A DNA stretch of 34,214 nt from Paraeggerthella sp964369725 (GCA_964369725.1 CAYJGC010000015.1:1-34214), one strand, 5' to 3'. Numbered from the stretch's first letter, positions 23,242 to 31,848 are shown. Translations and numbers: made by a program. Notes: a model not told the origin generated them from the sequence alone.

Positions 23242-24579
23242 ATGGTTAATATTCCCAGCCCAGCAGTTTCTATTGTTGGACGTCATAATTCTGGTAAAAC
23301 TACCCTTATCGAGAAACTCATTGCCCAATTGGTTTCGCGCGGCTTTGATGTGGGAAGTGTAAAGCATCATAGTCACGTAGGCTTTGATATTGATATTCCT
23401 GGTAAAGATTCGTATCGCCATCGCGCCGCTGGCGCAAGTGAGACAGTAATCGCAGCTCCCGGACAAATGGCGCGCGTTAAGACAATTCAAGGTGAAATTG
23501 AATGCGACGAAATCGTTCGTAGCATGCCTGGGCATGACATGGTGATTGTTGAGGGGTATCGCAAGAGCGGCTTGCCTACTATTGAAATTATGCGATCGGG
23601 AAACGAAGCAGACATGCGCGTTGCGGAGGTTTTTATTGAAGGGGCCCGACGCGGCTGGCCTTTAGGTACAGACTTTACTCAGTTTACACGCGGTACTGTA
23701 CCCTTAGCTGACGACCAAGACGCGCGGGATATTCTTAACCGAGCCCAGCAGTTGCCTGCTTTCGAAGTGGATGAGCATTTTAAAAACCAACACCCTGATT
23801 ACGCTGATATTTCTAATAAGCTCCCCACGGGAAACACCGTTGCTATCGTTACTGATATTTCTCAGGCGAAAGAGGCAGCTACCCTTTATGGTATTCCCGC
23901 ATTTGACTTGAATGATATCGCTGGTTTGGCAAGTTTTGTGGCAGACCACTATGCGCGCCCGCATGTCAGTGTGGTTATTCAAGCTGGAGGGGAGAGTCGT
24001 CGTATGGGTCGTAGTAAGGCAACCATTCCTTTTGCCGGGCGCCCTCTCATCTGCCAACTTGTTGAACGCCTTGCTCCCGTATCGGACGACCTTATTATCA
24101 CCACTAATGAACCAGAAAATTTGGAGTTTTTGCATGAAGAGTTTCCTCAGTATCGTATTGAACTCGTGAGAGATGCTTTTGATATGCGCGGTGCACTTCC
24201 AGGACTCTACACTGCCTTGCATGCGGCGCGTAATCCTTATGTAGCGCTTGTTGCTTGTGATATGGTGTTTGCATCACCGGCCTTAGTTGTGGCAGAAGCG
24301 CTCGCTATGAACGAAGAGCACGCCGATGTGGTCGTTCCGGTTAACAAGCATGGGTTTGAGCCATTTCATGCTATGTATCGAAGAACAACTTGTCTGCCTG
24401 CTGTTCGTGCAGCTCTTTATCGTGGAGAGCGACGTGCCCAATCCTTTTTCTCCGATGTAGAGGTTCTTGAGTTTACCCAAGAGCGCGTATTAAAAGCTGA
24501 GCCTCGCGGAGGTTGCTTTATCAATGTTAATACTCCTGAAGAACTAAAATCATTAGAAGAATCTTTTTTGGAGCGCTAG
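23242..24579 (+). CDS. mobBA: MobB-MobA fusion, molybdenum cofactor guanylation
   Basis: A 445-residue fusion. Residues 1-170 are MobB-like: P-loop GRHNSGKTT (13-21), KHHSHVGFDIDIPGKDS and the IVEGYRKSG strand. Residues 240-445 are MobA-like: IQAGGESRRMGRSK nucleotide-binding motif (247-259), VACDM and the C-terminal INVNTPEEL. MobA attaches GMP to molybdopterin to make the MGD cofactor of DMSO-reductase-family enzymes; MobB assists. The link region (170-240) has no recognised domain. A poly-Fe-S protein gene follows after one base, so molybdoenzyme electron transfer is the likely context. No molybdoenzyme itself lies in the window. Confidence 0.93.
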   Translation: MVNIPSPAVSIVGRHNSGKTTLIEKLIAQLVSRGFDVGSVKHHSHVGFDIDIPGKDSYRHRAAGASETVIAAPGQMARVKTIQGEIECDEIVRSMPGHDMVIVEGYRKSGLPTIEIMRSGNEADMRVAEVFIEGARRGWPLGTDFTQFTRGTVPLADDQDARDILNRAQQLPAFEVDEHFKNQHPDYADISNKLPTGNTVAIVTDISQAKEAATLYGIPAFDLNDIAGLASFVADHYARPHVSVVIQAGGESRRMGRSKATIPFAGRPLICQLVERLAPVSDDLIITTNEPENLEFLHEEFPQYRIELVRDAFDMRGALPGLYTALHAARNPYVALVACDMVFASPALVVAEALAMNEEHADVVVPVNKHGFEPFHAMYRRTTCLPAVRAALYRGERRAQSFFSDVEVLEFTQERVLKAEPRGGCFINVNTPEELKSLEESFLER

Positions 24580-24580
24580 C

Positions 24581-25732
24581 ATGCCAAAGTTGGTTGATTT
24601 AGTTGAAGTTGCTGAAGCACTTGAAAGTAAAGCAGTATTCCTTGCTTCTGATCGTTGCGTAAAGGTACGTAATCGTAATTCGTCCTGTACTAAGTGCTCT
24701 GATGCTTGCCCCGTTGATGCGGTGGAGGCTAGTAAGAATATTCTTAAGCTTGATGAGAAACGCTGTGTCGCTTGTGGTGCTTGTACCGTAGTTTGCCCTA
24801 CAGAGGCACTCATTCCTCTCCAGCCTCTTGATGAAGATCTTTCAAGCGCCATTACCTCGGCGTTTGACGAAGCAAATAATTCAGCTATTTTTGCCTGTGC
24901 ACGAATTGCTTCAAAGCGTACAGGCAACCCCTCGCTGTTTGCTGAAGTACCTTGTCTCTCTCGTATTGAAGAGGGAGTGATACTGACTGCCGTTGCCGAA
25001 GGGGCAGAAAAGATTGTGTTGGTGGATGGCACGTGTTCAACGTGTAAGTTCCGTTCAAATGTAGCGGGAATTGAAGCTACGGTATTATCGGCTCAAGAGT
25101 TACTAGCGGCACAAGGTTGCCGTGTTGAAATAAGCCGCACCTCACAGTTCCCTGAAGAAGTTCTTATTCAAGATCGCCAAGACCTTCTGGCTAAGTCGCG
25201 CCGTAGTTTCTTTTCCGGTGCGGGGTCGCGTACGCGCGAAGCTGCAGTTGTAGCCGCTGATGTTATGGTGTTTAAAAAAGAAAAAGCAGCCCAACTCTCT
25301 TTACGGGAGAGATTTCGTTTGTCAGACGGCGGAACTCTTCCGCAGTTTAACCCTGAACGCCGTATGAAAATTCTTGATGCCATGGATGCTTTGGGCAATC
25401 CCGTGGCAAAGTCCATCAATACACGTCTTTTTGGTTCGGTTTCCATAAAGGAAGATATTTGCACGTCTTGTAATATGTGCACGGTCTTTTGTCCCACCGG
25501 TGCTTTGAAAAAAAGTGATAGAGAGCTTGCGCCAGAAGAGGGAAGTTACTTGGAGTTTTCGGTAGCCGATTGCGTTCAATGCCGCTTATGTGAAGACTCG
25601 TGCCCAAAAGATTGCCTTACCGTTGATGACTCTATAAATCTTACAGAGCTTTTTGATTTTGAGCCGCGTTTCATATACAGACCAAAGCCCCCCGCGCGAA
25701 AAGGGATTTTAAGCCGACTAAAAAAACAATAG
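24581..25732 (+). CDS. Multi-cluster 4Fe-4S electron-transfer protein
   Basis: 383 residues with four cysteine cluster motifs, two at each end: C26/C36/C39/C43 (unusual wide first gap), C62/C65/C68/C72, C294/C297/C300/C304 and C331/C334/C337/C341. The middle (about 100-180) has further cysteines at 106, 125, 152 and 155 (CSTCKF) and resembles the FlpD/MvhD-like iron-sulfur domain of hydrogenase and heterodisulfide-reductase systems, a tentative reading. There is no signal peptide or membrane segment, though an internal SRRSFF lies at 206-211. GGAG inside the end of mobBA serves ATG 24581. Coexpression with mobBA suggests a role in molybdoenzyme assembly or redox supply (inference). Confidence 0.85.
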   Translation: MPKLVDLVEVAEALESKAVFLASDRCVKVRNRNSSCTKCSDACPVDAVEASKNILKLDEKRCVACGACTVVCPTEALIPLQPLDEDLSSAITSAFDEANNSAIFACARIASKRTGNPSLFAEVPCLSRIEEGVILTAVAEGAEKIVLVDGTCSTCKFRSNVAGIEATVLSAQELLAAQGCRVEISRTSQFPEEVLIQDRQDLLAKSRRSFFSGAGSRTREAAVVAADVMVFKKEKAAQLSLRERFRLSDGGTLPQFNPERRMKILDAMDALGNPVAKSINTRLFGSVSIKEDICTSCNMCTVFCPTGALKKSDRELAPEEGSYLEFSVADCVQCRLCEDSCPKDCLTVDDSINLTELFDFEPRFIYRPKPPARKGILSRLKKQ

Positions 25733-25743
25733 TGAAGGTACGT

Positions 25744-27093
25744 ATGCTTCAGAGTGATGTAAACAACAAACTTGAGAGCGATTTGCGTGTTGATCAAGCA
25801 GCGCGAAAGTCATGGATTGACATTGCCTTTATCCGTGCGGGAGGTATGTTTAGCGCTCCGTCACTTATGGTGGGAGCTGCTCTCGGATTAGGACTAGCGC
25901 TTCCTGGGGCGGCCTTTGCTACGCTTCTGGGATTTGGCTTTATTGTGGTATATATGTGCTTCATTTGCATGCAAGCGTCCGATTTGGGCGTTCCTACCGC
26001 CTCTCTTGCCGCTCCTTCGCTCGGCAACGCAGGGTCGCGTTATCTGGTTTCGCTCCTGGTTGGCGTGGTGACGATTGGCTGGTTTGGTGTTCAGACCGCG
26101 GTCTGCGGGGCATCGTTATCCTTTATGTTATCAAACGTGTTTTCTATTACGATTTCTTCCTGGATTTGCTCTATTGTCTTAGGTGTATTGATGTTGGGAA
26201 CGGCTCTTTTTGGTTTTGAAGGCTTAAAGTGGCTTAGTTCAATAGCAGCACCTCTTTTAGTGATAGTTTGCCTCTATGGTGTAATAGCTTCTTTGGAGAA
26301 TTCAACTGTTTCGCAAGATCTTTTGTCGTATGCTCCCTTGTCTACGAATACTTTGAGTTTTGTGGCAGGAGTCAATATGGCAGTTGGCCTGTTTGCTTTT
26401 GCTGGGCCGACGGCGGGTGATGTAGCTCGGTTTGCTCGTTCGCGAAAAGATGCGGTTTTGTCATGCATTGTTGGTGTAATCCCCGCTGCACTCATTGCTC
26501 TTTCTACCGGAGCCGCGCTTGCAATTTTGCTTGGCGAAAGCGACGTTGCGGTCATTATGAATTCGTTGGGCGTGCCAGCAGTTGGGCTTATCGCTTTGGT
26601 GTTGTCAGCTTGGGCGGTTAATGCGGCAAATGCTTATTCCGCAGGGTTAGGCTTTGCTGTTATGCTTGGCAGTAGTGAAGAGGGTAGTAAGTGGACTACA
26701 GCTGTATCAGGCGTTTTAGGTATTGCTTTGGCGGTGGCAGGGATTCTTGATCAGTTCGAGGTATTTTTGGCAGTATTATCTGCTTGCGGACCTGCGCTTG
26801 CGGCAACCATGATTGCTGATTATTGGATTGTGAGAAAAGGACGCCCAGAGAATATTCGTGTTGAACAAGGGTTTTCAATACCAGGAATCGCTGGATTTAC
26901 AGCAGGAATCTTTGTCGCATTTGTTACAGGTGGTGTGTTTGAACTTCTGCCTGGTTTCGCTTTTTTAAACATTCCCTTTTTTGTGGCTCCAATTAATGGC
27001 ATGATTGCTTCAATAGCGGTATATGTCTTAATTTATTTCTGCTTGGGCAAAGAGCGGTTTGCGGGATCTATAGCCTTGTGTCAACGGCATTAA
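25744..27093 (+). CDS. NCS1-family permease, cytosine/purine/hydantoin type
   Basis: About 449 residues with twelve hydrophobic segments. The first-helix motif WIDIAFIRAGGMFSAPSLM and the GPTAGDVARFARSRKDA loop are typical of CodB-like NCS1 symporters for cytosine, allantoin or hydantoins. I prefer ATG 25744, with GTGAAGG six bases upstream, over GTG 25732, which overlaps the previous stop. It follows the Fe-S gene without a terminator but probably serves the DUF917 and HyuA-like genes downstream. Which cyclic amide it carries is not decidable from sequence. Confidence 0.87.
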   Translation: MLQSDVNNKLESDLRVDQAARKSWIDIAFIRAGGMFSAPSLMVGAALGLGLALPGAAFATLLGFGFIVVYMCFICMQASDLGVPTASLAAPSLGNAGSRYLVSLLVGVVTIGWFGVQTAVCGASLSFMLSNVFSITISSWICSIVLGVLMLGTALFGFEGLKWLSSIAAPLLVIVCLYGVIASLENSTVSQDLLSYAPLSTNTLSFVAGVNMAVGLFAFAGPTAGDVARFARSRKDAVLSCIVGVIPAALIALSTGAALAILLGESDVAVIMNSLGVPAVGLIALVLSAWAVNAANAYSAGLGFAVMLGSSEEGSKWTTAVSGVLGIALAVAGILDQFEVFLAVLSACGPALAATMIADYWIVRKGRPENIRVEQGFSIPGIAGFTAGIFVAFVTGGVFELLPGFAFLNIPFFVAPINGMIASIAVYVLIYFCLGKERFAGSIALCQRH

Positions 27094-27120
27094 CCAAAAT
27101 TTTATCTTGGTTTGAGTGCT

Positions 27121-27227
27121 CTATCATGAAACTGCGCCAAATCGCGCTATATCGCGCTAAAAATGTGATAGGACTCTCCCTACAAAAGTATCATGAGCTG
27201 GATGAGTCCACCTGAATGCCGGGAGAG
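27121..27227 (+). promoter_or_regulatory. Structured leader-like region with two exclusive pairings
   Basis: A hairpin CTATCA/TGATAG (27121-27126 with 27166-27171) is followed by two competing stems. GGACTC (27171-27176) pairs with GAGTCC (27204-27209), while CTCTCCC (27174-27180) pairs with GGGAGAG (27221-27227). The shared bases mean only one can form. TATCATGA occurs twice (27122-27129 and 27189-27196). I do not recognise a riboswitch class. Confidence 0.35.
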
Positions 27228-27386
27228 CTTAGATAGTGTGCCTTAGGCGATGTTTAGAAAACGTCCGTAGTCACACGTGTTGCGGCTAGTTTGAGAAGTT
27301 TCTTTTTGAAAGGTTCGCCAGATAAATCATCTTAAAAATATAAGAATGTAGTCTTTAAAAAGATATCTAAGCATTACAATTTCTCT

Positions 27387-27416
27387 TTGAGCTCTTTAGT
27401 TAAATAAAGTGCTCAA
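27387..27416. promoter_or_regulatory. 30-bp near-perfect palindrome, candidate operator
   Basis: TTGAGC-T-CTTTA-G-TTAA mirrors to TAAAG-T-GCTCAA, with 13 of 15 positions matching in each half. It is centred about 85 bases before the DUF917 start codon in an AT-rich segment. This fits the site of a dimeric regulator; the regulator is not encoded in the window. As RNA it could also form a hairpin, but no U tract follows. Confidence 0.6.
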
Positions 27417-27486
27417 TAAGTCAAAAATCAACCGAGTTAAAGGGTTGTTTACGTAGCGAGCAGGTAACGGCATAAAGGAGAATAGC

Positions 27487-28593
27487 GTGCGTGAATTAGG
27501 TATTCAGGAGATTGAGGACATTGCTTTAGGGGCAGCTTTATTGGGTGCTGGTGGCGGTGGAGACCCCTATATTGGAAAATTAACGGCTATTGGAGCTGTT
27601 AAAGAATGCGGCCCAGTAAAAATGATTAGCATCGATGAAGTTCCTGACGATTCTTTCATCATGCCTTCTGCTTCAATGGGCGCTCCTACTATTTTGACTG
27701 AAAAAGGTGTAGGAGCACACGAATTTGACCGCCTTTTTGAAATGGTGTCAAACTACTATGGGAAGCCAGTCTATGCAACGATGCCTATTGAAGCCGGGGG
27801 AGTAAACTCTATGCTTCCTATTGCGTCGGCGGCTCGTTTGGGAATTCCTATGGTGGATACTGACGGTATGGGACGCGCCTTTCCCGAATTGCAAATGGTG
27901 ACTTTCACTATTGGAGGCGCCTCGGCAACCCCAATGGCATGGATTGACGAAAAAGGCAACTGCGGGATTTTGGAAACCCCCACCAATAAGTGGACTGAAG
28001 ATATTGCGCGCGCTATTACCATGACATCAGGAGGTACGCTTACTATAGCCTTATTTTGCATGGACGCAAAAACGCTTAAATCATACGGAGTTCACGGTAT
28101 TGTTACGCGCTCAGAAGAACTTGGTCGAGCTATTCGTACGGCTAAAGAAGGAGCTGCTTTAGAGGGTTTAACACCAGAAGAGTATTTCTTGAAATTTACG
28201 GGCGGCTATAAATTGTTTAAGGGAAAAATTGTGGATGTCTTGCGCGAGACGCGTGGTGCATTCAATTTTGGAAAAGTGGTTATGGAAGGCATAGGTGAAG
28301 ACAAGGGAAGTCAGTCGTATGTAGAGTTCCAAAATGAAAATCTCGCTTGTACGGTAGACGGTCAGATTCTTGCAACAACTCCTGACCTCATTTGTCTGGT
28401 TGATCCTGATACGTTCCATCCTATTCCTACCGATGCTCTCAAATATGGTAAACGTGCGTTAGTTGTAGGTTTGAAATGCTTTGAAATGTGGCGTGAGCCT
28501 GCAGGTCTTGAATTAGTGGGACCGCGTTATTTTGGTCTTGATACCGACTACCTTGCTCTTGAAGAGCGCTGCAAGCTGAAGGGAGCTAACTAG
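27487..28593 (+). CDS. DUF917 family protein
   Basis: 368 residues spanning the DUF917 family: N-terminal MRELGIQEIEDIALGAALLGAGGGGDPYIG (key part GAALLGAGGGGDP), the MPSASMGAPT loop, GGVNSMLP, and the VDTDGMGRAFPELQM core, with a C-terminal beta-rich part (about 250-360). Family members are often paired with hydantoinase/oxoprolinase proteins; one has been linked to desulfuration of S-methylthiohydantoin, but most are uncharacterised. GTG start with AAAGGAG seven bases upstream. The HyuA-like gene begins one base after the stop. Confidence 0.88.
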   Translation: MRELGIQEIEDIALGAALLGAGGGGDPYIGKLTAIGAVKECGPVKMISIDEVPDDSFIMPSASMGAPTILTEKGVGAHEFDRLFEMVSNYYGKPVYATMPIEAGGVNSMLPIASAARLGIPMVDTDGMGRAFPELQMVTFTIGGASATPMAWIDEKGNCGILETPTNKWTEDIARAITMTSGGTLTIALFCMDAKTLKSYGVHGIVTRSEELGRAIRTAKEGAALEGLTPEEYFLKFTGGYKLFKGKIVDVLRETRGAFNFGKVVMEGIGEDKGSQSYVEFQNENLACTVDGQILATTPDLICLVDPDTFHPIPTDALKYGKRALVVGLKCFEMWREPAGLELVGPRYFGLDTDYLALEERCKLKGAN

Positions 28594-28594
28594 T

Positions 28595-30145
28595 ATGTTT
28601 AAGTTGGGAATTGACGTAGGCGGAACAAATACCGATGCTGTTTTGATTGATTCAAACCTTGAGGTAGTCGCAGCAGTCAAGCAACCTACAACTAAAGATA
28701 TTGCAGGCGGCATCATGAATGCTGTTGATGCAGTGTTGGAAAGCAGTGGGGTTGATCGCACTCAGATTACGCAAGCAATGCTAGGAACAACACAATGCAC
28801 TAATGCTATTGTTGAGCGCAAAGACTTGGCTCCTATTGCGGTTTTGCGTATTGGCGCACCTGCCTCGGTGGGCATCCCGCCTATGGTTGATTGGATGCAA
28901 GATATTGCGGCTGTCAGTGTCGATGAAGTCATTATTGAAGGAGGCTTTGAACACGACGGAAGGCGCTTGGCGGAATTTAACGAAGCCGCTTGCCGCATTT
29001 TTTTTGAGGGAGTAAAAGGTCGGGTGGAAGCGGTTGCCATCACCTGCGTATTCTCTATGGTGCGCAACGATGATGAGTTGCATGCAGCCGAAATTGCACG
29101 TGAAATCCTTGGTTCAGATATTCATATCTCCATTTCAAGCGAAATTGGCTCAATGGGGCTTATTGAGCGCGAGAATGCTACTATTCTCAATGCAGCGCTG
29201 TATGGAGTAGCTCGGCGCTTTACTGAGGGCTTTGCGCGTAGTCTTGTTGATAAAGGAGTAATAAACGCCGAAGTATATCTTTCGCAAAATGATGGCACTC
29301 TTATGACTATGGAGTACGCTCGCCGTTATCCTATTCTTACCATTGCCTGTGGTCCAACCAACTCTATTCGTGGTGCAAGCTATCTTTCGCGTAGAGAAGA
29401 GGCGCTTGTTGTTGATGTGGGTGGCACAACAACTGACCTTGGTGTACTTTTGCATGGCTTTCCCCGTGAAAGTGGGGTGGCGGTAACTATTGGTGGCGTG
29501 CGTACTAATTTCCGTATGCCTGATGTTGTATCAATTGGGCTGGGAGGAGGTTCTCTCGTTCGTGTCGAAGAGGACGGTACGGTAACGGTCGGACCTGATT
29601 CGGTAGGTTTTGAAATCTCTCAAAAAGCCCTTGTTTTTGGTGGCGATACCATGACTGCTACCGACATTGCGGTACGTTTGGGTATTGCTGAGGTGGGTGA
29701 TACTTCTTTAGTCAGCGGTATTTCTCAAGAAATTGCCGAAAAGGCTCTTGCGGTAATGAGGGAGCTTGTTGAAGACGCAATTGATGTCATGAAGACTTCA
29801 AGTGAACCTATTGATGTTGTATTGGTTGGCGGCGGTGCAGTGATTTTGCCTCATGACCTCGAAGGAACAGCACAGGTAATTACTCCTAAACATGCGGGAT
29901 GTGCAAATGCCATCGGTTCCGCAATATCTAAAGTAAGCGGCATCTACGAGGCTCTTATTGATTACGACAAAGTTCCCCGTGAAGAAGCGCTTGATAGTGC
30001 ACGCGCGGCAGCCATAGAGGCTGCTGTTGCGGCGGGTGCTGTTCGAGATACCGTAGAGATTATTGATTCTGAAGATGTACCGCTGGCTTACTATCCTGGT
30101 CACACTAATCGCATCAAGGTAAAGGCGGCGGGGGATTTAGTCTAA
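28595..30145 (+). CDS. Hydantoinase/oxoprolinase A-like protein
   Basis: 516 residues with an ASKHA (actin-like ATPase) fold: phosphate-1 motif LGIDVGGTNTDAVLID at the N-terminus, the second VVDVGGTTTDLGVLL near 270, and the C-terminal VVLVGGGAVILP. N-terminal Hydantoinase_N and central Hydantoinase_A domains are both present. Family enzymes hydrolyse cyclic amides such as hydantoins or 5-oxoproline with ATP, usually with a HyuB partner. No HyuB is encoded here; the DUF917 protein, one base upstream, takes its place as neighbour. The substrate is unknown. Confidence 0.9.
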   Translation: MFKLGIDVGGTNTDAVLIDSNLEVVAAVKQPTTKDIAGGIMNAVDAVLESSGVDRTQITQAMLGTTQCTNAIVERKDLAPIAVLRIGAPASVGIPPMVDWMQDIAAVSVDEVIIEGGFEHDGRRLAEFNEAACRIFFEGVKGRVEAVAITCVFSMVRNDDELHAAEIAREILGSDIHISISSEIGSMGLIERENATILNAALYGVARRFTEGFARSLVDKGVINAEVYLSQNDGTLMTMEYARRYPILTIACGPTNSIRGASYLSRREEALVVDVGGTTTDLGVLLHGFPRESGVAVTIGGVRTNFRMPDVVSIGLGGGSLVRVEEDGTVTVGPDSVGFEISQKALVFGGDTMTATDIAVRLGIAEVGDTSLVSGISQEIAEKALAVMRELVEDAIDVMKTSSEPIDVVLVGGGAVILPHDLEGTAQVITPKHAGCANAIGSAISKVSGIYEALIDYDKVPREEALDSARAAAIEAAVAAGAVRDTVEIIDSEDVPLAYYPGHTNRIKVKAAGDLV

Positions 30146-30184
30146 GAGTTTTTCCTTTGTGGTACTGATAAGGGTTCTCGGGCG

Positions 30185-30211
30185 AAAAGTCGCAGGGAAT
30201 TCTGCGCTTTT
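30185..30211 (+). terminator. Terminator-like hairpin after the HyuA-like gene
   Basis: AAAAG-T-CGCAG (30185-30195) pairs with CTGCG-CTTTT (30202-30211), one bulged T, around GGAATT. The T run lies in the stem, so termination is moderate at best. A TATAAT (30216-30221) follows directly and may start the putP transcript. Confidence 0.5.
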
Positions 30212-30215
30212 GACG

Positions 30216-30251
30216 TATAATCCTCCTCGTTCATTGACAAGCTTGACAAGC
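30216..30251 (+). promoter_or_regulatory. TATAAT box and tandem TTGACAAGC repeats before putP
   Basis: A consensus TATAAT lies at 30216-30221, though without a good -35. It is followed by two perfect back-to-back copies of TTGACAAGC (30234-30251), which also make AGCTTGACAAGCT partly self-complementary. These could be a regulator site in the 5' leader of putP. Confidence 0.4.
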
Positions 30252-30282
30252 TCAAGCAAGGAAAAGAGAGGAGGATGTACGT

Positions 30283-31848
30283 ATGGTGGAAAGCGATTTC
30301 TGGGTTGTTTTTGCAATGCTTATTTACTTTATTGTTGTTCTAACGATTGGTTTTGTTTATGCAAAGCGCTCAAACTCATCTACAAGTGAATATTTTATTG
30401 GGGGTCGTCGCGTAGGCCCTTGGCTTACCGCATTGTCTGCAGGTGCATCAGATATGTCTGGCTGGCTGCTTATGGGTTTGCCCGGTGTGGCATATTTTGT
30501 AGGCGCTTCGGATGCTATGTGGACGGCAATTGGCCTTGCCTTGGGTACCTATCTCAATTGGCGTTTTGTTGCGAAACGTTTGCGGAAGTATTCCGTGGTA
30601 GCAGGAGACTCTATCACATTGCCGGAATTTTACAGCAAGCGCTTCCATGATTCAAAGAACATTGTTTCAACCATAGCAGCTGTCATTATCATGATTTTCT
30701 TTTGTGTGTACGTGGGTAGCTGTTTTGTAACCTGTGGAAAGTTATTCTCAACTTTGTTCGGACTTGACTATGCCACCATGATGGTTCTGGGTGCTATTGT
30801 TGTATTCCTCTACACCATGGTAGGTGGTTATCTTTCCGTTGTTGCTACCGACTTTGTGCAAGGTGCTCTTATGTTCTTTGCGCTTGTTGTTGTTTTTGTT
30901 GGCTCCATTGCGTGGGCTGGCGGCGTTGACAACACGGTAGTATTTTTGCAGAGTATCCCCGGATTTTTGAGCGGCACAGAAATAGCTTCACCTGTTTTAG
31001 ACGATACTGGGTTGCAGATTCAAGAAGATGGCATGCCTCTCTTTGGCGATGCTGGTGCATATACGGGACTTACTATTGTTTCTACACTCGCTTGGGGCTT
31101 GGGTTACTTCGGCATGCCACAAGTGTTGGTACGCTTTATGGGTATTCGTAGCACCAAGGAGATTAAGCAATCACGCATTATTGGAACAACGTGGTGTGTA
31201 GTGTCATTGGCGTGTGCAATTTGCATCGGTTTGGTGGGTCGAACTGTGTTGCCTGCTGAATTTGGCACGCAAGCAGCTGCTGAGAACATCTTTATTGTTC
31301 TAGCCTATATGATTCTCCCATCTTTTGTATGCGGCGTTGTTGTGTCTGGTATATTGGCAGCATCAATGAGTTCTGCTTCGTCATATCTGCTTATTGCTGG
31401 ATCTTCGGTGGCAGAAAATATCTTTAGAGGTGTTATCAAAAAAGATGCAACCGATGGTCAAGTTATGATTGTTGCACGCTTAACGCTTGTCGCAGTTCTG
31501 CTCTTTGGTATTTTTGTTGCTTACGATGAAAATTCGTCTATCTTTGCGGTAGTAAGTTATGCGTGGGCAGGATTAGGTGCTTCATTCGGTCCGCTTACCC
31601 TATGTTCGTTGTATTGGCGCAGAACTAATATGTATGGTGCTATTGCAGGTATGCTTACCGGTACCATTACTGTTTTGGTGTGGAGTAATTTTATAAAACC
31701 ATTAGGTGGTGTTTTTGGAATTTACGAATTGCTTCCTGCTTTTATCTTGTCCTTGTTGGCAATTCTTATTGTTTCAAAGCTTACAGCAGAGCCAACAAAA
31801 GAAGTGCTCGATCAGTTTGATTCTTACATGGATGCAGAAATAGAGTAA
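30283..31848 (+). CDS. putP: Sodium/proline-type symporter (SSS family)
   Basis: 521 residues with about thirteen membrane helices. The SSS signatures are present: FIGGRRVGPWLTALSAGASDMSGWLLMGLPG (key part SAGASDMSGWLLMG), the GLGYFGMPQVLVRFMG loop and the SYAWAGLGASFGP segment, all characteristic of PutP. It imports proline with Na+. GAGAGGAGG serves ATG 30283. It appears to have its own promoter and terminator. Other SSS substrates cannot be excluded, but the PutP-like motifs make proline most likely. Confidence 0.9.
   Translation: MVESDFWVVFAMLIYFIVVLTIGFVYAKRSNSSTSEYFIGGRRVGPWLTALSAGASDMSGWLLMGLPGVAYFVGASDAMWTAIGLALGTYLNWRFVAKRLRKYSVVAGDSITLPEFYSKRFHDSKNIVSTIAAVIIMIFFCVYVGSCFVTCGKLFSTLFGLDYATMMVLGAIVVFLYTMVGGYLSVVATDFVQGALMFFALVVVFVGSIAWAGGVDNTVVFLQSIPGFLSGTEIASPVLDDTGLQIQEDGMPLFGDAGAYTGLTIVSTLAWGLGYFGMPQVLVRFMGIRSTKEIKQSRIIGTTWCVVSLACAICIGLVGRTVLPAEFGTQAAAENIFIVLAYMILPSFVCGVVVSGILAASMSSASSYLLIAGSSVAENIFRGVIKKDATDGQVMIVARLTLVAVLLFGIFVAYDENSSIFAVVSYAWAGLGASFGPLTLCSLYWRRTNMYGAIAGMLTGTITVLVWSNFIKPLGGVFGIYELLPAFILSLLAILIVSKLTAEPTKEVLDQFDSYMDAEIE

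Larger units (their letters stand above)
27094..27486. other. 393-base intergenic region before the DUF917 gene
   Basis: Contains a weak hairpin AACCAA/TTGGTT just after the permease stop, the structured stretch at 27121-27227, an AT-rich section (27300-27410) and the 30-bp palindrome at 27387-27416. No gene is seen. The DUF917 ribosome site AAAGGAG is at 27475-27481. Confidence 0.55.

Noticed and set aside
27197..27209. Hammerhead ribozyme core (CTGGATGAGTCC)
   Set aside because: The core should read CTGATGA; an extra G interrupts it and the required GAAA strand is not found at a fitting place.
27204..27227. TPP riboswitch fragment (ACCTGAATGCC)
   Set aside because: Only a short resemblance; the CTGAGA element and the remaining conserved pairs are missing.
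30159..30389. 76-residue frame overlapping the putP start
   Set aside because: It overlaps the promoter and putP coding sequence in another frame and lacks a ribosome site.
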